The notes under the pieces are model-generated. The model had not been told where the DNA came from and searched no databases. It was given only the letters and a program-made list of their open reading frames with translations. DNA of 64,000 bases from Uranotaenia lowii (lineage: Eukaryota > Arthropoda > Insecta > Diptera > Culicidae), in the NCBI RefSeq assembly GCF_029784155.1, contig NC_073692.1:421087245-421151244 (forward strand), written 5' to 3'. This document shows, in pieces, positions 37,314 through 48,579 of the stretch (position 1 is its first letter; every line of letters starts with the position of its first letter). A program made the position numbers and the translations under genes.

Positions 37314-37733
37314 TTCGATTTGCCTGTGTTAATTGAGGCCTTTGAGGGAAATTAGTGACAATATAAAAAAAAAAGTTGTCCCTACATTTAATTAATAGCT
37401 AATTCCAAATCAACACTCAACAACACACTTTCGTTGAGTAACTTATCAACAAAAGTTATTTGGTATAATTCAGTCCAGGAAATCCTAAGTTACAGCTGCT
37501 TGAGTTTGGTGAACCGACTTTTTTCAATATTGAGCCCCTTAAGTGATAAATTAACTTTTTTGTTGAATAAACACCCCCACGGAGTGGAAAATTTTTAAAA
37601 TTGGAAAGCACATCTACTAAGAAAAGTAAAAATTAGAGCATTTGCGGGTATTTTGTAACGGATTTTTGCCGCTTGGGGAGGGGTGATCACCCCGATCACA
37701 ACCCCCCCCCCCCCTCCCCCATAGGACCGCGCC

Positions 37734-38046
37734 TTTGGTCTGCAGACGCTATCGGATCGCCATTTCATCGTCCATTCTTTATTCGTGGCAAAGATTTTAC
37801 GAAACGAAATTGATTGCGCATGGCTGCTTTCGCGATGTACCTAACATCTAACCAGCAGAACAAACTCTTCACAATCGAAATTGGCTCCTTTTGGAATCAA
37901 GAAGCACGCGCTGTAATAGAAAGGACCATCTACGTTCCGCAAAAACATTCTTTTTATGTCATTTTACACACTTTGATTTTAATATATCCATATCAATTTT
38001 GAGACGTCGTATTGAATCTGATTTAAGCGAACAATTACGAAGCTAA
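37734..38046 (+). pseudogene. Jockey-like LINE reverse transcriptase, segment 3 of 3 (C-terminus)
   Basis: The frame continues from segment 2 as FGLQTLSDRHFIVHSLFVAK, ILRNEIDCAWLLSRCT and, after stops and frame changes, FTHFDFNISISILRRRIESD, ending in a TAA at 38044-38046. This is a usual jockey-type C-terminus. The following 100 bases, with an AATAAA-like run near 38125-38145, are probably the LINE 3' untranslated region. Confidence 0.7.
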
Positions 38047-38159
38047 GGATGCCTAACATGTTATGCACAAAAATTATATTAAGCAGATCATTAAGACACC
38101 TACGTCAGATGATATTATTTTCAATAAACAGTAAAAAATAAACAATGTCATTTTATATA

Positions 38160-39420
38160 TCTCCGAAAATCTTGGAAAAAAAGTCAAAATGGGATTGAGA
38201 TTGAAAATCTCAGCATTTTATTAACTATATTTGCAACCAGTTTATCATAAAACATTCTCGGAAGCCTTGCTACATTCAGTGCATAAACTTCTTTTTTTTC
38301 TTGAACAACTAACATATAAAGCGATCGTGTTCTTTCTTCCCTTCCGAAAACATTCTTGGGAAATGGGAAGCAAACAGCCAACAGTAGTAGGATGGTAGTA
38401 AGAAATAGTTTTCTTAAAATTTTTTGTACTGTTTTCCATGTTCCAGTGCTACCGCCCTTACGAGGGACGATCAAACAAGCTAAACAGTTCGAGACTCAAC
38501 CGAAACGAATAACAGACAAAAACTCGCATCCTAGCTGAGCTTCCTTCCGGTATTTTTTAAAGAATGAGAAAAAAAACCACGACACTGCAAGATTTGGTAG
38601 AACCTTTTTCCAGTGTGGGTATAGAGACGTCTTCGCATCTGCATAAAAATGGCGCGGGGTTCATTATGCGATTTGACTGGCGTGGCAACAAAGCATGGCC
38701 CCGAAACCCGAAAAGAGGTAACATTTTTCGGGGCAAAAGAAAACCCCATCGTTGCTTGCTGTTTGGGAAAGTTGTTCGTTAGGTTTATTCTTCCATTTTT
38801 CGTTCTTAGGGCCGAAGTCAGTGGAGAAGTCACATTTCTTAGAACTCTGCTCTGGCTCAGCCAGATTCGAGGCACAATAGGAGGTCGAATATTTCTTTTC
38901 ATAATTTTGCGGTATCTTGGCTCTGATATGGTGACTCTTGCTGCTAAGATCATTAGGGGTCGTCCTTACTGAAAACTGTCAACCTGGGAAGGTAATGAGC
39001 TCCGCTTTTTCGGGTTATGCTGTAGCTTTATTTGCATTTTTGAAATGGGTCCATTTGATGGTTCAGACAACTTACGTAGGTACTGAGAACCGAGATGTCA
39101 AAAACTGTCCTCGATGTGTATAAAATAGAAAGCGATTTGTTTTTTTTTCTGTATTTAACCAACTAATGTAGATAGGAAGAAGAATTCATATAATTGAAAT
39201 TAATTTAAAATCTCCACGATGTTTTTTGTTTTTTGTTTTTCTGGGATTTTAAAAAATCTCCACGATGTACATTTCCAACAGCTTCTATTAGAAATAAGGT
39301 TGTCTTCTTATTGAAAAGAGCAATCTGACATGATATAAATCCATAATACTTGGAACTATGTGAATGTAAACATGCCCATGTTCTGGAAAAAAATGATTTC
39401 AATCCAAATAAAACGAACAA
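38160..39420. other. No recognised gene
   Basis: ORFs of 60-140 codons on both strands at 38184-38972 overlap each other and show no motif. Composition is moderately balanced around 38440-39000. No repeats were identified except a duplicated AATCTCCACGATGT word at 39209 and 39256. Confidence 0.45.
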
Positions 39421-39426
39421 TTGAAA

Positions 39427-41848
39427 TTCTTGTCATTCTTGTCATTCTTGTCATTTTTGTCATTTTTGTCATTTTTGTCACTCTTGTCATTTTTGTCATT
39501 TTTGTCATTTTTTGTCATTTTTGTCATTTTTGTCATTTTTGTCATTTTTGTCATTTTTGTCATTTTTGTCATTTTTGTCATTTTTGTCATTTTTGTCATT
39601 TTTGTCATTTTTGTCATTTTTGTCATTTTTGTCATTTTTGTCATTTTTGTCATTTTTGTCATTTTTGTCATTTTTGTCATTTTTGTCATTTTTGTCATTT
39701 TTGTCATTTTTGTCATTTTTGTCATTTTTGTCATTTTTGTCATTTTTGTCATTTTTGTCATTTTTGTCATTTTTGTCATTTTTGTCATTTTTGTCATTTT
39801 TGTCATTTCTGTCATTTTGTCATTTTTGTCATTTTTGTCATTTTTGTCATTTTTGTCATTTTTGTCATTTTTGTCATTTTTGTCATTTTTGTCATTTTTG
39901 TCATTTTTGTCATTTTTGTCATTTTTGTCATTTTTGTCATTTTTGTCATTTTTGTCATTTTTGTCATTTTTGTCATTTTTGTCATTTTTGTCATTTTTGT
40001 CATTTTTGTCATTTTTGTCATTTTTGTCATTTTTGTCATTTTTGTCATTTTTGTCATTTTTGTCATTTTTGTCATTTTTGTCATTTTTGTCATTTTTGTC
40101 ATTTTTGTCATTTTTGTCATTTTTGTCATTTTTGTCATTTTTGTCATTTTTGTCATTTTTGTCATTTTTGTCATTTTTGTCATTTTTGTCATTTTTGTCA
40201 TTTTTGTCATTTTTGTCATTTTTGTCATTTTTGTCATTTTTGTCATTTTTGTCATTTTTGTCATTTTTGTCATTTTTGTCATTTTTGTCATTTTTGTCAT
40301 TTTTGTCATTTTTGTCATTTTTGTCATTTTTGTCATTTTTGTCATTTTTGTCATTTTTGTCATTTTTGTCATTTTTGTCATTTTTGTCATTTTTGTCATT
40401 TTTGTCATTTTTGTCATTTTTGTCATTTTTGTCATTTTTGTCATTTTTGTCATTTTTGTCATTTTTGTCATTTTTGTCATTTTTGTCATTTTTGTCATTT
40501 TTGTCATTTTTGTCATTTTTGTCATTTTTGTCATTTTTGTCATTTTTATCATTTTTGTCATTTTTGTCATTTTTGTCATTTTTGTCATTTTTGTCATTTT
40601 TGTCATTTTTGTCATTTTTGTCATTTTTGTCATTTTTGTCATTTTTGTCATTTTTGTCATTTTTGTCATTTTTGTCATTTTTGTCATTTTTGTCATTTTT
40701 GTCATTTTTGTCATTTTTGTCATTTTTGTCACTTTTGTCATTTTTGTCATTTTTGTCATTTTTGACATTTTTGACATTTTTGACATTTTTGTCATTTTTG
40801 TCATTTTTGTCATTTTTGTCATTTTTGTCATTTTTGTCATTTTTGTCATTTTTGTCATTTTTGTCATTTTTGTCATTTTTGTCATTTTTGTCATTTTTGT
40901 CATTTTTGTCATTTTTGTCATTTTTGTCATTTTTGTCATTTTTGTCATTTTTGTCATTTTTGTCATTTTTGTCATTTTTGTCATTTTTGTCATTTTTGTC
41001 ATTTTTGTCATTTTTGTCATTTTTGTCATTTTTGTCATTTTTGTCATTTTTGTCATTTTTGTCATTTTTGTCATTTTTGTCATTTTTGTCATTTTTGTCA
41101 TTTTTGTCATTTTTGTCATTTTTGTCATTTTTGTCATTTTTGTCATTTTTGTCATTTTTGTCATTTTTGTCATTTTTGTCATTTTTGTCATTTTTGTCAT
41201 TTTTGTCATTTTTGTCATTTTTGTCATTTTTGTCATTTTTGTCATTTTTGTCATTTTTGTCATTTTTGTCATTTTTGTCATTTTTGTCATTTTTGTCATT
41301 TTTGTCATTTTTGTCATTTTTGTCATTTTTGTCATTTTTGTCATTTTTGTCATTTTTGTCATTTTTGTCATTTTTGTCATTTTTGTCATTTTTGTCATTT
41401 TTGTCATTTTTGTCATTTTTGTCATTTTTGTCATTTTTGTCATTTTTGTCATTTTTGTCATTTTTGTCATTTTTGTCATTTTTGTCATTTTTGTCATTTT
41501 TGTCATTTTTGTCATTTTTGTCATTTTTGTCATTTTTGTCATTTTTGTCATTTTTGTCATTTTTGTCATTTTTGTCATTTTTGTCATTTTTGTCATTTTT
41601 GTCATTTTTGTCATTTTTGTCATTTTTGTCATTTTTGTCATTTTTGTCATTTTTGTCATTTTTGTCATTTTTGTCATTTTTGTCATTTTTGTCATTTTTG
41701 TCATTTTTGTCATTTTTGTCATTTTTGTCATTTTTGTCATTTTTGTCATTTTTGTCATTTTTGTCATTTTTGTCATTTTTGTCATTTTTGTCATTTTTGT
41801 CATTTTTGTCATTTTTGTCATTTTTGTCTTTTTTTCATTTTTGTCTTT
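39427..41848 (-). repeat. 9-bp satellite array A, inverted block (TTTTTGTCA)
   Basis: About 265 units of the exact reverse complement of the 1-8676 unit. The first units read TTCTTGTCA, then the array is nearly invariant to 41827. A single GACATTTTT variant occurs as a triplet at 40763-40786. Indels at about 39508 and 39817 shift the phase. The right edge (41828-41890) decays into T-rich text. Long stop-free ORFs on both strands (for example 39360-41951) are artefacts of the 9-bp period. Confidence 0.98.
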
Positions 41849-43990
41849 TTTTCACATTTGTTATTTTTGTCTTTTTTTTTCATTTTTGTCATTTATGTAT
41901 TTTGTTTATTTTGGTTTAGTTATGATGTTTATTTTAACCATTTATTTGTGATTGATGTGTCTTCACTTTGTTATTTTTGTTTTATTTATGATTCATCTCC
42001 GGGATTTTTCTTCGTTTTTGTGTTTTTGTTGTTAGTTTTGGTTTAGTTATGAATTTTTTTAGGTGATTTCTTTCAAAATTTAGTTGTTTACTTATGTTTG
42101 GGTTAACGATATCTTACCTCAAAATCGATTCAAATGGACATTGTTTTCGGTGGAAAGTTATTTCTATTATTGTCATTCAATGACCCTCTAACATCACCAG
42201 GGCATTATCAGGAAAGTTTAAACAAAAACTTTTTCTCTAATATTTGCCCACCCGAAGATCACCTTAGCGAGCAACAAAAAAGTATTCCTGATTCCAGACT
42301 TTAAATGACCAGAAATGACTTTATCTGGACTTTTCATTTTTTTTTCTAGCCTCAGTGAGTAAACATTGCACTAAAGAGAAAGCGGAATGGAATGAGGAAG
42401 GTTCCTTTTCGGATGTAGCTCGGATCTGAAAAAGCACATCATCGTCGTAGGTCAGGACTGACTGGATAGACAACCGAAGTCAAGCAAACATACTTAAATG
42501 TTCCACAGTTTTCGAACAGCAGGACAGCTGCACTACCCCAAACCGAAGGCAGCAGAGCGTAAGCGATAAGGAAGTTGAACTTTTACAGCTTTCATTCAGA
42601 TAAATACTTAAACCGAGAGCCCTTGGTCCCCAAACGACACCTCGGTGGAGGTTCGCTTGACTTGGTTTCGGAAAAGACAATTCAAAACTTTAAAAACCTC
42701 CAAGGACCAGTCCAGTGAAGGACTGGACCCAGAGGGGGATGAATGGAAGCGAACGATGTCACCTTGACTGTTCCCATCAGTGCGGAAAGTGGGGTAGAGT
42801 TCTCATCTCCTCGTTTCCAGGAAGCCGGAGATACTGACTGGACCGGTTTGTTGCCATATGCGGTTTGCGCTGTTGAGGGCAAAGTTCTGCTGGAGTTCAC
42901 CTTCCTCCCTTGTTTCATTCAACACTGTCGCCACGCCACCCACGCAACGCTCCACAAACACATATTCTTTCTGCATGACGCCCTCTCACAGCCAAGGGAA
43001 TTGGTTTGTTACAGTCGGTTAGCTTGGTCGGTTGTTTTGGAGTATGCAAATTTTATCACCCCTGCATGGGACCAGGACCTTTCTCGTTCTAACGCCAAAA
43101 TATCGTTTATTTGTTGGCGAAACTCGTTAGAAAACAGGATTGTTTGATAACATGATTAGTTGAAATTGTTCCCCGTGTGCAGTATGCCCTCTTATGATTA
43201 AACTCCAGCTTCAATCAGATCAAATGAATTGTAATGAATATCATAGGCAAATCAGGGAACAATCATTTAGCTATTAAACTTTGATATACGCACTGACATA
43301 TGTAACACTAGAATCATTATCATAAAAATAAATCACAAAAATCTATAAATTTCACTATGACTGATTACCTACAGAAATAACAAAAATTGACCGAAACTCT
43401 TGTTTCAAAGATAAAAGTATACCCCTATATTACCAAAGCTAGAGGTCACAGATTATATCAAACAATCGATTACATTTCCGTGCATTTCAGGATGAATAAG
43501 TCACTGAAGCTTAGAATCCCGTGAAAAAAGGCCAGACGTTGAATAACTTCAAAATCAAAATTTGGTTTTCCTCGAATGTTAGGCTAGCATTTTAATACCT
43601 TTAAAAAAACTAACATTGCTTGTTAAACCCATTTTTTACCTAAAATAATTATAGAATTTTATCGAACTTAATGATGATAATGTTGCAAACTTCGAATGGA
43701 TGCCATGAACTCCAAGAAATAAAAACACCTCTCCCCTGGCTCTCAGCGTTATCGCTGGATGCGGGAACAAAACCAGGTATCTTTTTTTGGATGTCTTCTC
43801 AAAATAACCTTATCTAACTTTCAATGAAATGGATAACAACAGGAAAAAAACCTCTCCCTTGATTTTCTTTCTTATTTTCAAGAAAATGTTTACAGAAATG
43901 GAAGAATAACCACCCAAGCGACCAAAAGTCACAAATTTACTTGAATGAATGCATTGAAAGTAACATATTGGCTGACAAAGAGAATCAACT
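41849..43990. other. No recognised gene; hairpin at 42704-42729
   Basis: T-rich satellite edge to about 42060, then DNA of more balanced composition at 42240-43150. GGACCAGTCC at 42704 and GGACTGGACC at 42720 can form a 10-bp hairpin with one mismatch and a 6-base loop. The 134-codon ORF at 42743-43147 has no recognised domain, and the opposite strand is open too, so I do not call it a gene. Confidence 0.4.
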
Positions 43991-43991
43991 G

Positions 43992-44175
43992 TTCAATTCC
44001 CTTTAGTGAACTTTATGTACTCATTAATGAACTTGAAAGTTGCAAAAGTGAATAATATGTACCTTGTATGTGACTTGTTTTGGCCAATTCCCATGAGTGA
44101 ACTATATGTGCTCATTAACGAACTTGAAAGTTGCAAAAGTGATCTCTACGTACGTTATATGAGACTTAAGTCACA
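43992..44175 (+). repeat. Two-copy tandem duplication, period 91 bp
   Basis: CAATTCCC at 43993 and 44085 begin two similar units, both containing AACGAACTTGAAAGTTGCAA or a one-base variant. Divergence between the units indicates an old duplication. Confidence 0.75.
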
Positions 44176-44290
44176 TAAAGGGCACAAAAGTGCTCAAAAC
44201 GGGATTTGCCAAGTCACAAAAAGTGCATTTACGTGCTTTTAACATCAAATCACCACTTCGAGTTTTAGTTTCAGTTAGAACAACATCTAT

Positions 44291-44358
44291 GCGTGGTCTA
44301 GTGGTAGCGTGTTTGATTCTCACCATGAAGGTCGGGGTTCGATCCCCAAGCCGGGCAA
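44291..44358 (+). other. tRNA-like pseudogene or SINE head
   Basis: TGGTCTAGTGGTAGC fits an A box and GGTTCGATCCC a B box, with CTCTCAC-like text between them and a T7 Pol III-type terminator just downstream (about 44360). The 3' acceptor-like GCCGGGCA has no complementary 5' strand and the anticodon stem is mismatched, so it is not a functional tRNA. Best read as a Glu-tRNA-like relic or the head of a SINE. Confidence 0.45.
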
Positions 44359-44399
44359 GTTTTTTTCAACAAGTAATTTAGTAATTGATTGACCATTCT

Positions 44400-45437
44400 G
44401 ATGCGATATGTGTAGGAAATGTAGAAAGAAGCAATTGAGCAGATTGTCGAGTTTCGAATCCAGAACATTGTGAATAATCAAGAGAAGGTGATATGAACCG
44501 AAGCCAAGTGTTCAGTTGAGATAGAAAGAGAATTTTTGCTCATTTTGCGATTTTTTCAAAGCTGAATTAAGAGGTCGCTGGAAGCTGAATTGAAGATCAT
44601 TAAGACTTGTTTTGGAACTTGAAAGTATCAATAATAACTTAAATTTTGAGCTGCATAGAACGTACTTCATATCAATGATGGGGCTGAGTAAGTGTTTTTG
44701 TACCTGTTTTATGGGACTTTTGGTTGCTTGGGTAAACACATTAAGTATACCGCGAAGAAATCTGGAATTCACTATCTTGAAAGAAGCTGAACCAAATTTG
44801 TAACTTTGAATTACCGAAAGTGTTCTATATTGAAGAACAGAGTTTTATTATTTATAATTTAAAGCATTTGAGTAATGTTTCTAAGAGCAACACATAAGCG
44901 GCAAGCGAGAAAATAAGTAATCTCGTATTAGGTCCGCAATGTTTTAACTCGACAATGATTAGGACTAGGATTAGGATCAAAATCATTCGTATTAAAATCA
45001 CATCACAGTTTAAGAATCATGATCAATGCTTGTGAATTTATGATTAGGACAACAGAACTTATTCTTTTTTTTAATCATAAGGTTATATTAATGACATATT
45101 CGTCTAAATTATTTAGAGGTTAATCTTCTCTGTAACTCAGATTTTTATGACTTGAATTGAAAGAATTTGTGAAGTTTTGTACAGCTGGGGAGATGAAAAT
45201 CCGCAAATTATAGCAGTGAAAAACAAATCTTTCTGAATAATGTTGTTAAAGTGAAGCTGTCATTTATGATACGACAGATACTTGATTAGACATGGTAGGT
45301 GGTATTTCAGGCGTTGACAGATCTTATTACAGAAATAACTATCACCATGATGCCATATTGTTTTGCTTTAATTACTAATGCAGTAAAATAGAAACCTAAT
45401 TTCTAGGACGATTCCGCATATGAAATATGTCTTTGAA
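44400..45437. other. AT-rich stretch, no gene recognised
   Basis: Only ORFs of 63-86 codons without motifs. 44950-45030 has a weak GATTAGGA-type degenerate repeat. Confidence 0.5.
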
Positions 45438-45980
45438 TAAGGTTGCCAGATTTTTTCCGCAGGTATTCGGTCCGGGCAAATCCGGGCTGTATTTGAATCA
45501 AAACTAACCTAAATCCGAGCAGACTTACTTACTTACTTAATGATCTCGCGCCGATCCACCGGTGCATAGGGCCGTGGTAAAAGACCTCCACTGTTGACGA
45601 TCCGGAGCCAGCGTCTTCACCTGGTCCCAGTCAAGATTCTCGTCGACAGTTCGGATTTCAGCGGCTAGGCTTCGCCGCCACGAATTTCTGGGTCTGCCTC
45701 TTCTTCGATGACCTTCTGGATTCCAATCTAGCGCCTCTCTGCAAATCTCGTTTTCATCTCTTCGCAGCGTGTGCCCAATCCATCTCCACTAACGTTCCCG
45801 AATCTCGATTTCTAGCGCCTTTTGATGACACCGGCGATGTAGTTCCTCATTCGAGATCCAGTTGCCAGGCCACCAAGCGCGGATGATGTTCCGCAGGCAG
45901 CGGTTTACAAATACTTGCAGTTTTCGCGTCGTCACCGCATATGTGCACCAAGTTTCGCACAGCAATACGGATTTGACGTT

Positions 45981-48512
45981 TCAGTTGAAGATTCGGATTT
46001 TTGTTCGTAGAGAGATCTGGCGTGACCGCCAGATGTTTCGGAGACTCGCAAACGCAAATCGGGCCTTTCTGATCCGGGTTTCGATGTCTTTCCTGGTACC
46101 ACCATCAGGCGTTATCTGGCTACCAAGATACTGGAAGCACTCCACTTTCTCAACTTGTTGCCCAGCTACCATGAAACTGGAGGGATTTCCTGTGTTGATC
46201 TCCATCGACTTGGTCTTTCCGACATTGACTTTGAGACCTGCTGCTTTGGAACTTTCGGTGAGGTCGTCGAGTTTGCTCTGCATGTCCGGTTGTGTTTGGG
46301 CGAGCAAAACAATATCGTCAGCCAGGTCAAGGTCGTTCAGTTGCTCCATTGTTAAAGGATTCCACGGCAATCCTCGGTTCGGTGCACAGTCGATCGATCC
46401 AGTCAGAATCTCATCCATTACGATGAGAAAAAGCAGCGGTGACAAAATACATCCTTGTCTCACTCCAGCAGTTACCGGGATTGGTTCGGACAAGACACCA
46501 TCGTGCAAGACCTTGCACGAAAATGCCTCGTATTGTGCTTCGATGAGATGGACTAGTTTCTCTAGGACCCCTCGTCGCCTTAGAGCCGCGCAGATGTTTT
46601 CATGATTAAGTCGGTCGAATGCTTTTTCGAAATCAACGAACACCAGCAGAAGAGAGTCCTGGAATTCGTTGATTTGTTCCAGTATGATTCGTAGCGTTGT
46701 GATGTGGTCCACACATGATCGTCCGGATCGGAATCCAGCTTGTTGCCGTCGGAGTGTAGCGTCGATTTTCTCCTGGATCCTGTTCAGGATCACTTTGCAG
46801 AGTACTTTGAGGGTTGTACAGATCAACGTTATGCCTCGCCAGTTACCGCACTCTGTCAGGTCTCCCTTCTTCGGGACCTTTACGAGGATACCCTGCATCC
46901 AGTCGGCCGGGAATGTTGCAGTATCCCAGATGTCAGCGAAAAGACGATGCAACATTTGTGCTGACAGGGCAGGGTCGGCTTTCAGCATTTCAGCAGGGAT
47001 GCAATCGATCCCAGGTGCTTTGTTGGATTTCATGTTTTTGATTGCCGCTTCTATTTCAGCCAGCGAGGGCGCTTCCGAGTTGACGCCATTTATGCGACTT
47101 ACTGTTGGCGCTTCAAGCTGCGGGTTCTGTTGGCCATCGCTATTCGTGACTCGGAAGAGTTGTTCGAAGTGCTCAGTCCACCGTTTGAGCTGATCTGTCC
47201 GATCGGTCAATAACTGACCTGCTCGGTCTTTCAGCGGCATTCTGGCATTAGTCCTTGCACCACTGAGGCGGCGAGAAATGTCATAAAGTAATCGGATATC
47301 TCCATTGGCGGCGGCTCTTTCCCCCTCTTCGGCTAGGGAGTTTGTCCAGGCTCTCTTGTCTCGTCTACAAGCTCGTTTAACTGCCTTTTCCAGCTCCGCA
47401 TATCGTAAGCGGGCGGCTGCTTTGGCTGACCCGGTACATGCCTGCTCAATTCCGACTTTCGCCTTTCTCCGATCATCGACCATCCTCCAAGTTTCATCCG
47501 ACATCCATTCACTCCTTCTTCCACTAACTTTACCGAGAGTACCATGGCTCGTCGTGATAAAGGCATTCTTGATTCCACACCACTGTTCTTCGACTGTTCC
47601 GTCTGTCGGCAGCTCCGAGGCTCGGGATTCTAGCTGTTCAACATATGTCCTTTTCACCTCTGGATTCTCCAACCGGTGGACGTCGTATCGACACCCGACT
47701 TTCTCCTCGCGCCGTTGGACACGCGCAACTCTCAGTCGTATCTCGCCGAGGACGAGGTGATGGTCAGATGCAATGTCTGCGCTTCGCTTGTTGCGGACAT
47801 CAAGAAGGCTCCTTCTCCATTTTCGGCTGATGCAGATGTGGTCAATTTGATTTTTTGTTCGGCCATCTCGGGATACCCAAGTGACCTTATGTGCTGGTCG
47901 ATGGGGGAAGAGCGATCCACCGATCACCATGTTGTTATTGCCACAAAATTCTACAAACAGCTCTCCGTTTTCGCTCATCTGTCCTAGGCCATGGCGCCCC
48001 ATGATGCGCTCAAGGTCTTGATTGTCGGAGCCAATCTTTGCGTTGAAGTCGCCCAAATGGATTTGAATGTCACCCTTCGGAATTCTCTCCACCACGCTGT
48101 TCAGTTGACTGTAAAACTGCTCTTTCTCCTGCAAATCGGCAACGTCAGTTGGCGCATAACACTGGACCATTGTAAGGTTTCTAACCCGTGTTCTAAATCT
48201 GGCTACGATTATTCTTTCGTTTATCGGTTCCCATCTAATGAGGGCCGCGTAGGCCTGCGGGCTTAACAGGAAACCAACTCCTCGTTCCCGAGTAGCATGT
48301 TCTCCTCGTATGCCAGAGTAAAGCAGGACTTGCCCGGATTGTGTCTTGTGTTCTCCAGTATTAGGCCAACGGACTTCGCTCAGTCCCAGAATTTCAAGCT
48401 TGAGGCGGCTAGCCTCTCTAGCAAGTTGTTCCAGTTTGCCTTGTTGGGCAAGGGTTAAAACATTCCAAGTTCCAATTCTAGTCCGTGTTTTCATGCTAAA
48501 AGTCGTTGCCAA
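45981..48512 (-). CDS. LINE endonuclease/reverse transcriptase, C-terminally cut by a stop
   Basis: 843 codons. Residues 8-250 form an exonuclease/endonuclease/phosphatase-type APE domain: GTWNVLTL with Asn17, LGLSEVRWP with Glu46, LGDFNAKIG near 155, SDHHLVL near 248. Residues of about 480-760 form the reverse transcriptase: FVDFEKAFDRL near 625, GVRQGCILSPLLF near 680, DLADDIVLLAQ near 730, GLKVNVGKTKS near 755. The ORF ends at a TGA (45981-45983) where the copy at 51620-51625 has a serine codon. Beyond it the family C-terminus is still readable but has a second stop (45789-45791) and lacks six bases encoding Tyr-Gly of the LLYGCETW motif. The enzyme would nick target DNA and copy LINE RNA there. 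RT motifs are intact, but the C-terminal region is lost. The ATG at 48512 is the first in frame, and a start a few codons later is equally possible. Confidence 0.85.
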   Translation of the reverse strand: MATTFSMKTRTRIGTWNVLTLAQQGKLEQLAREASRLKLEILGLSEVRWPNTGEHKTQSGQVLLYSGIRGEHATRERGVGFLLSPQAYAALIRWEPINERIIVARFRTRVRNLTMVQCYAPTDVADLQEKEQFYSQLNSVVERIPKGDIQIHLGDFNAKIGSDNQDLERIMGRHGLGQMSENGELFVEFCGNNNMVIGGSLFPHRPAHKVTWVSRDGRTKNQIDHICISRKWRRSLLDVRNKRSADIASDHHLVLGEIRLRVARVQRREEKVGCRYDVHRLENPEVKRTYVEQLESRASELPTDGTVEEQWCGIKNAFITTSHGTLGKVSGRRSEWMSDETWRMVDDRRKAKVGIEQACTGSAKAAARLRYAELEKAVKRACRRDKRAWTNSLAEEGERAAANGDIRLLYDISRRLSGARTNARMPLKDRAGQLLTDRTDQLKRWTEHFEQLFRVTNSDGQQNPQLEAPTVSRINGVNSEAPSLAEIEAAIKNMKSNKAPGIDCIPAEMLKADPALSAQMLHRLFADIWDTATFPADWMQGILVKVPKKGDLTECGNWRGITLICTTLKVLCKVILNRIQEKIDATLRRQQAGFRSGRSCVDHITTLRIILEQINEFQDSLLLVFVDFEKAFDRLNHENICAALRRRGVLEKLVHLIEAQYEAFSCKVLHDGVLSEPIPVTAGVRQGCILSPLLFLIVMDEILTGSIDCAPNRGLPWNPLTMEQLNDLDLADDIVLLAQTQPDMQSKLDDLTESSKAAGLKVNVGKTKSMEINTGNPSSFMVAGQQVEKVECFQYLGSQITPDGGTRKDIETRIRKARFAFASLRNIWRSRQISLRTKIRIFN

Positions 48513-48579
48513 AGTTCCAATTCGGTTATTTCTTCTCTCAGTTTCTGTAACAATACAAGATATCAGGAGCAGTAGGTTG

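Larger units (their letters stand above)
32491..37733. mobile_element. hAT-like DNA element, 5.24 kb, TSD TTTGGTCT
   Basis: AGGGGCGGTCCTA starts at 32491 and GGCGCGGTCCTA is the reverse complement of the end at 37733. Identical 8-bp repeats TTTGGTCT flank the element (32483-32490 and 37734-37741). Independent proof of the boundaries is that the interrupted jockey LINE reading frame resumes exactly after the second repeat. G-rich runs follow the left end and C-rich runs precede the right end. No transposase is recognisable in the AT-rich interior (33000-36700 has no ORF of note). Nested inside are a degenerate MITE (35731-36000) and a SINE (37122-37313). An unannotated autonomous relative presumably supplied the enzyme. 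Confidence 0.82.

Noticed and set aside
38184..38972. Overlapping ORFs of 96-140 codons on both strands
   Set aside because: No motif, overlapping antisense, and no codon signal that favours one frame.
39360..41951. Hydrophobic Phe-Val-Ile repeat ORF resembling a membrane protein
   Set aside because: Same artefact in the inverted satellite block; overlapping antisense and other-frame ORFs are equally long.
42743..43147. 134-codon ORF as a host gene
   Set aside because: No recognised domain, no start context or splice support visible, and the opposite strand is open over part of it.
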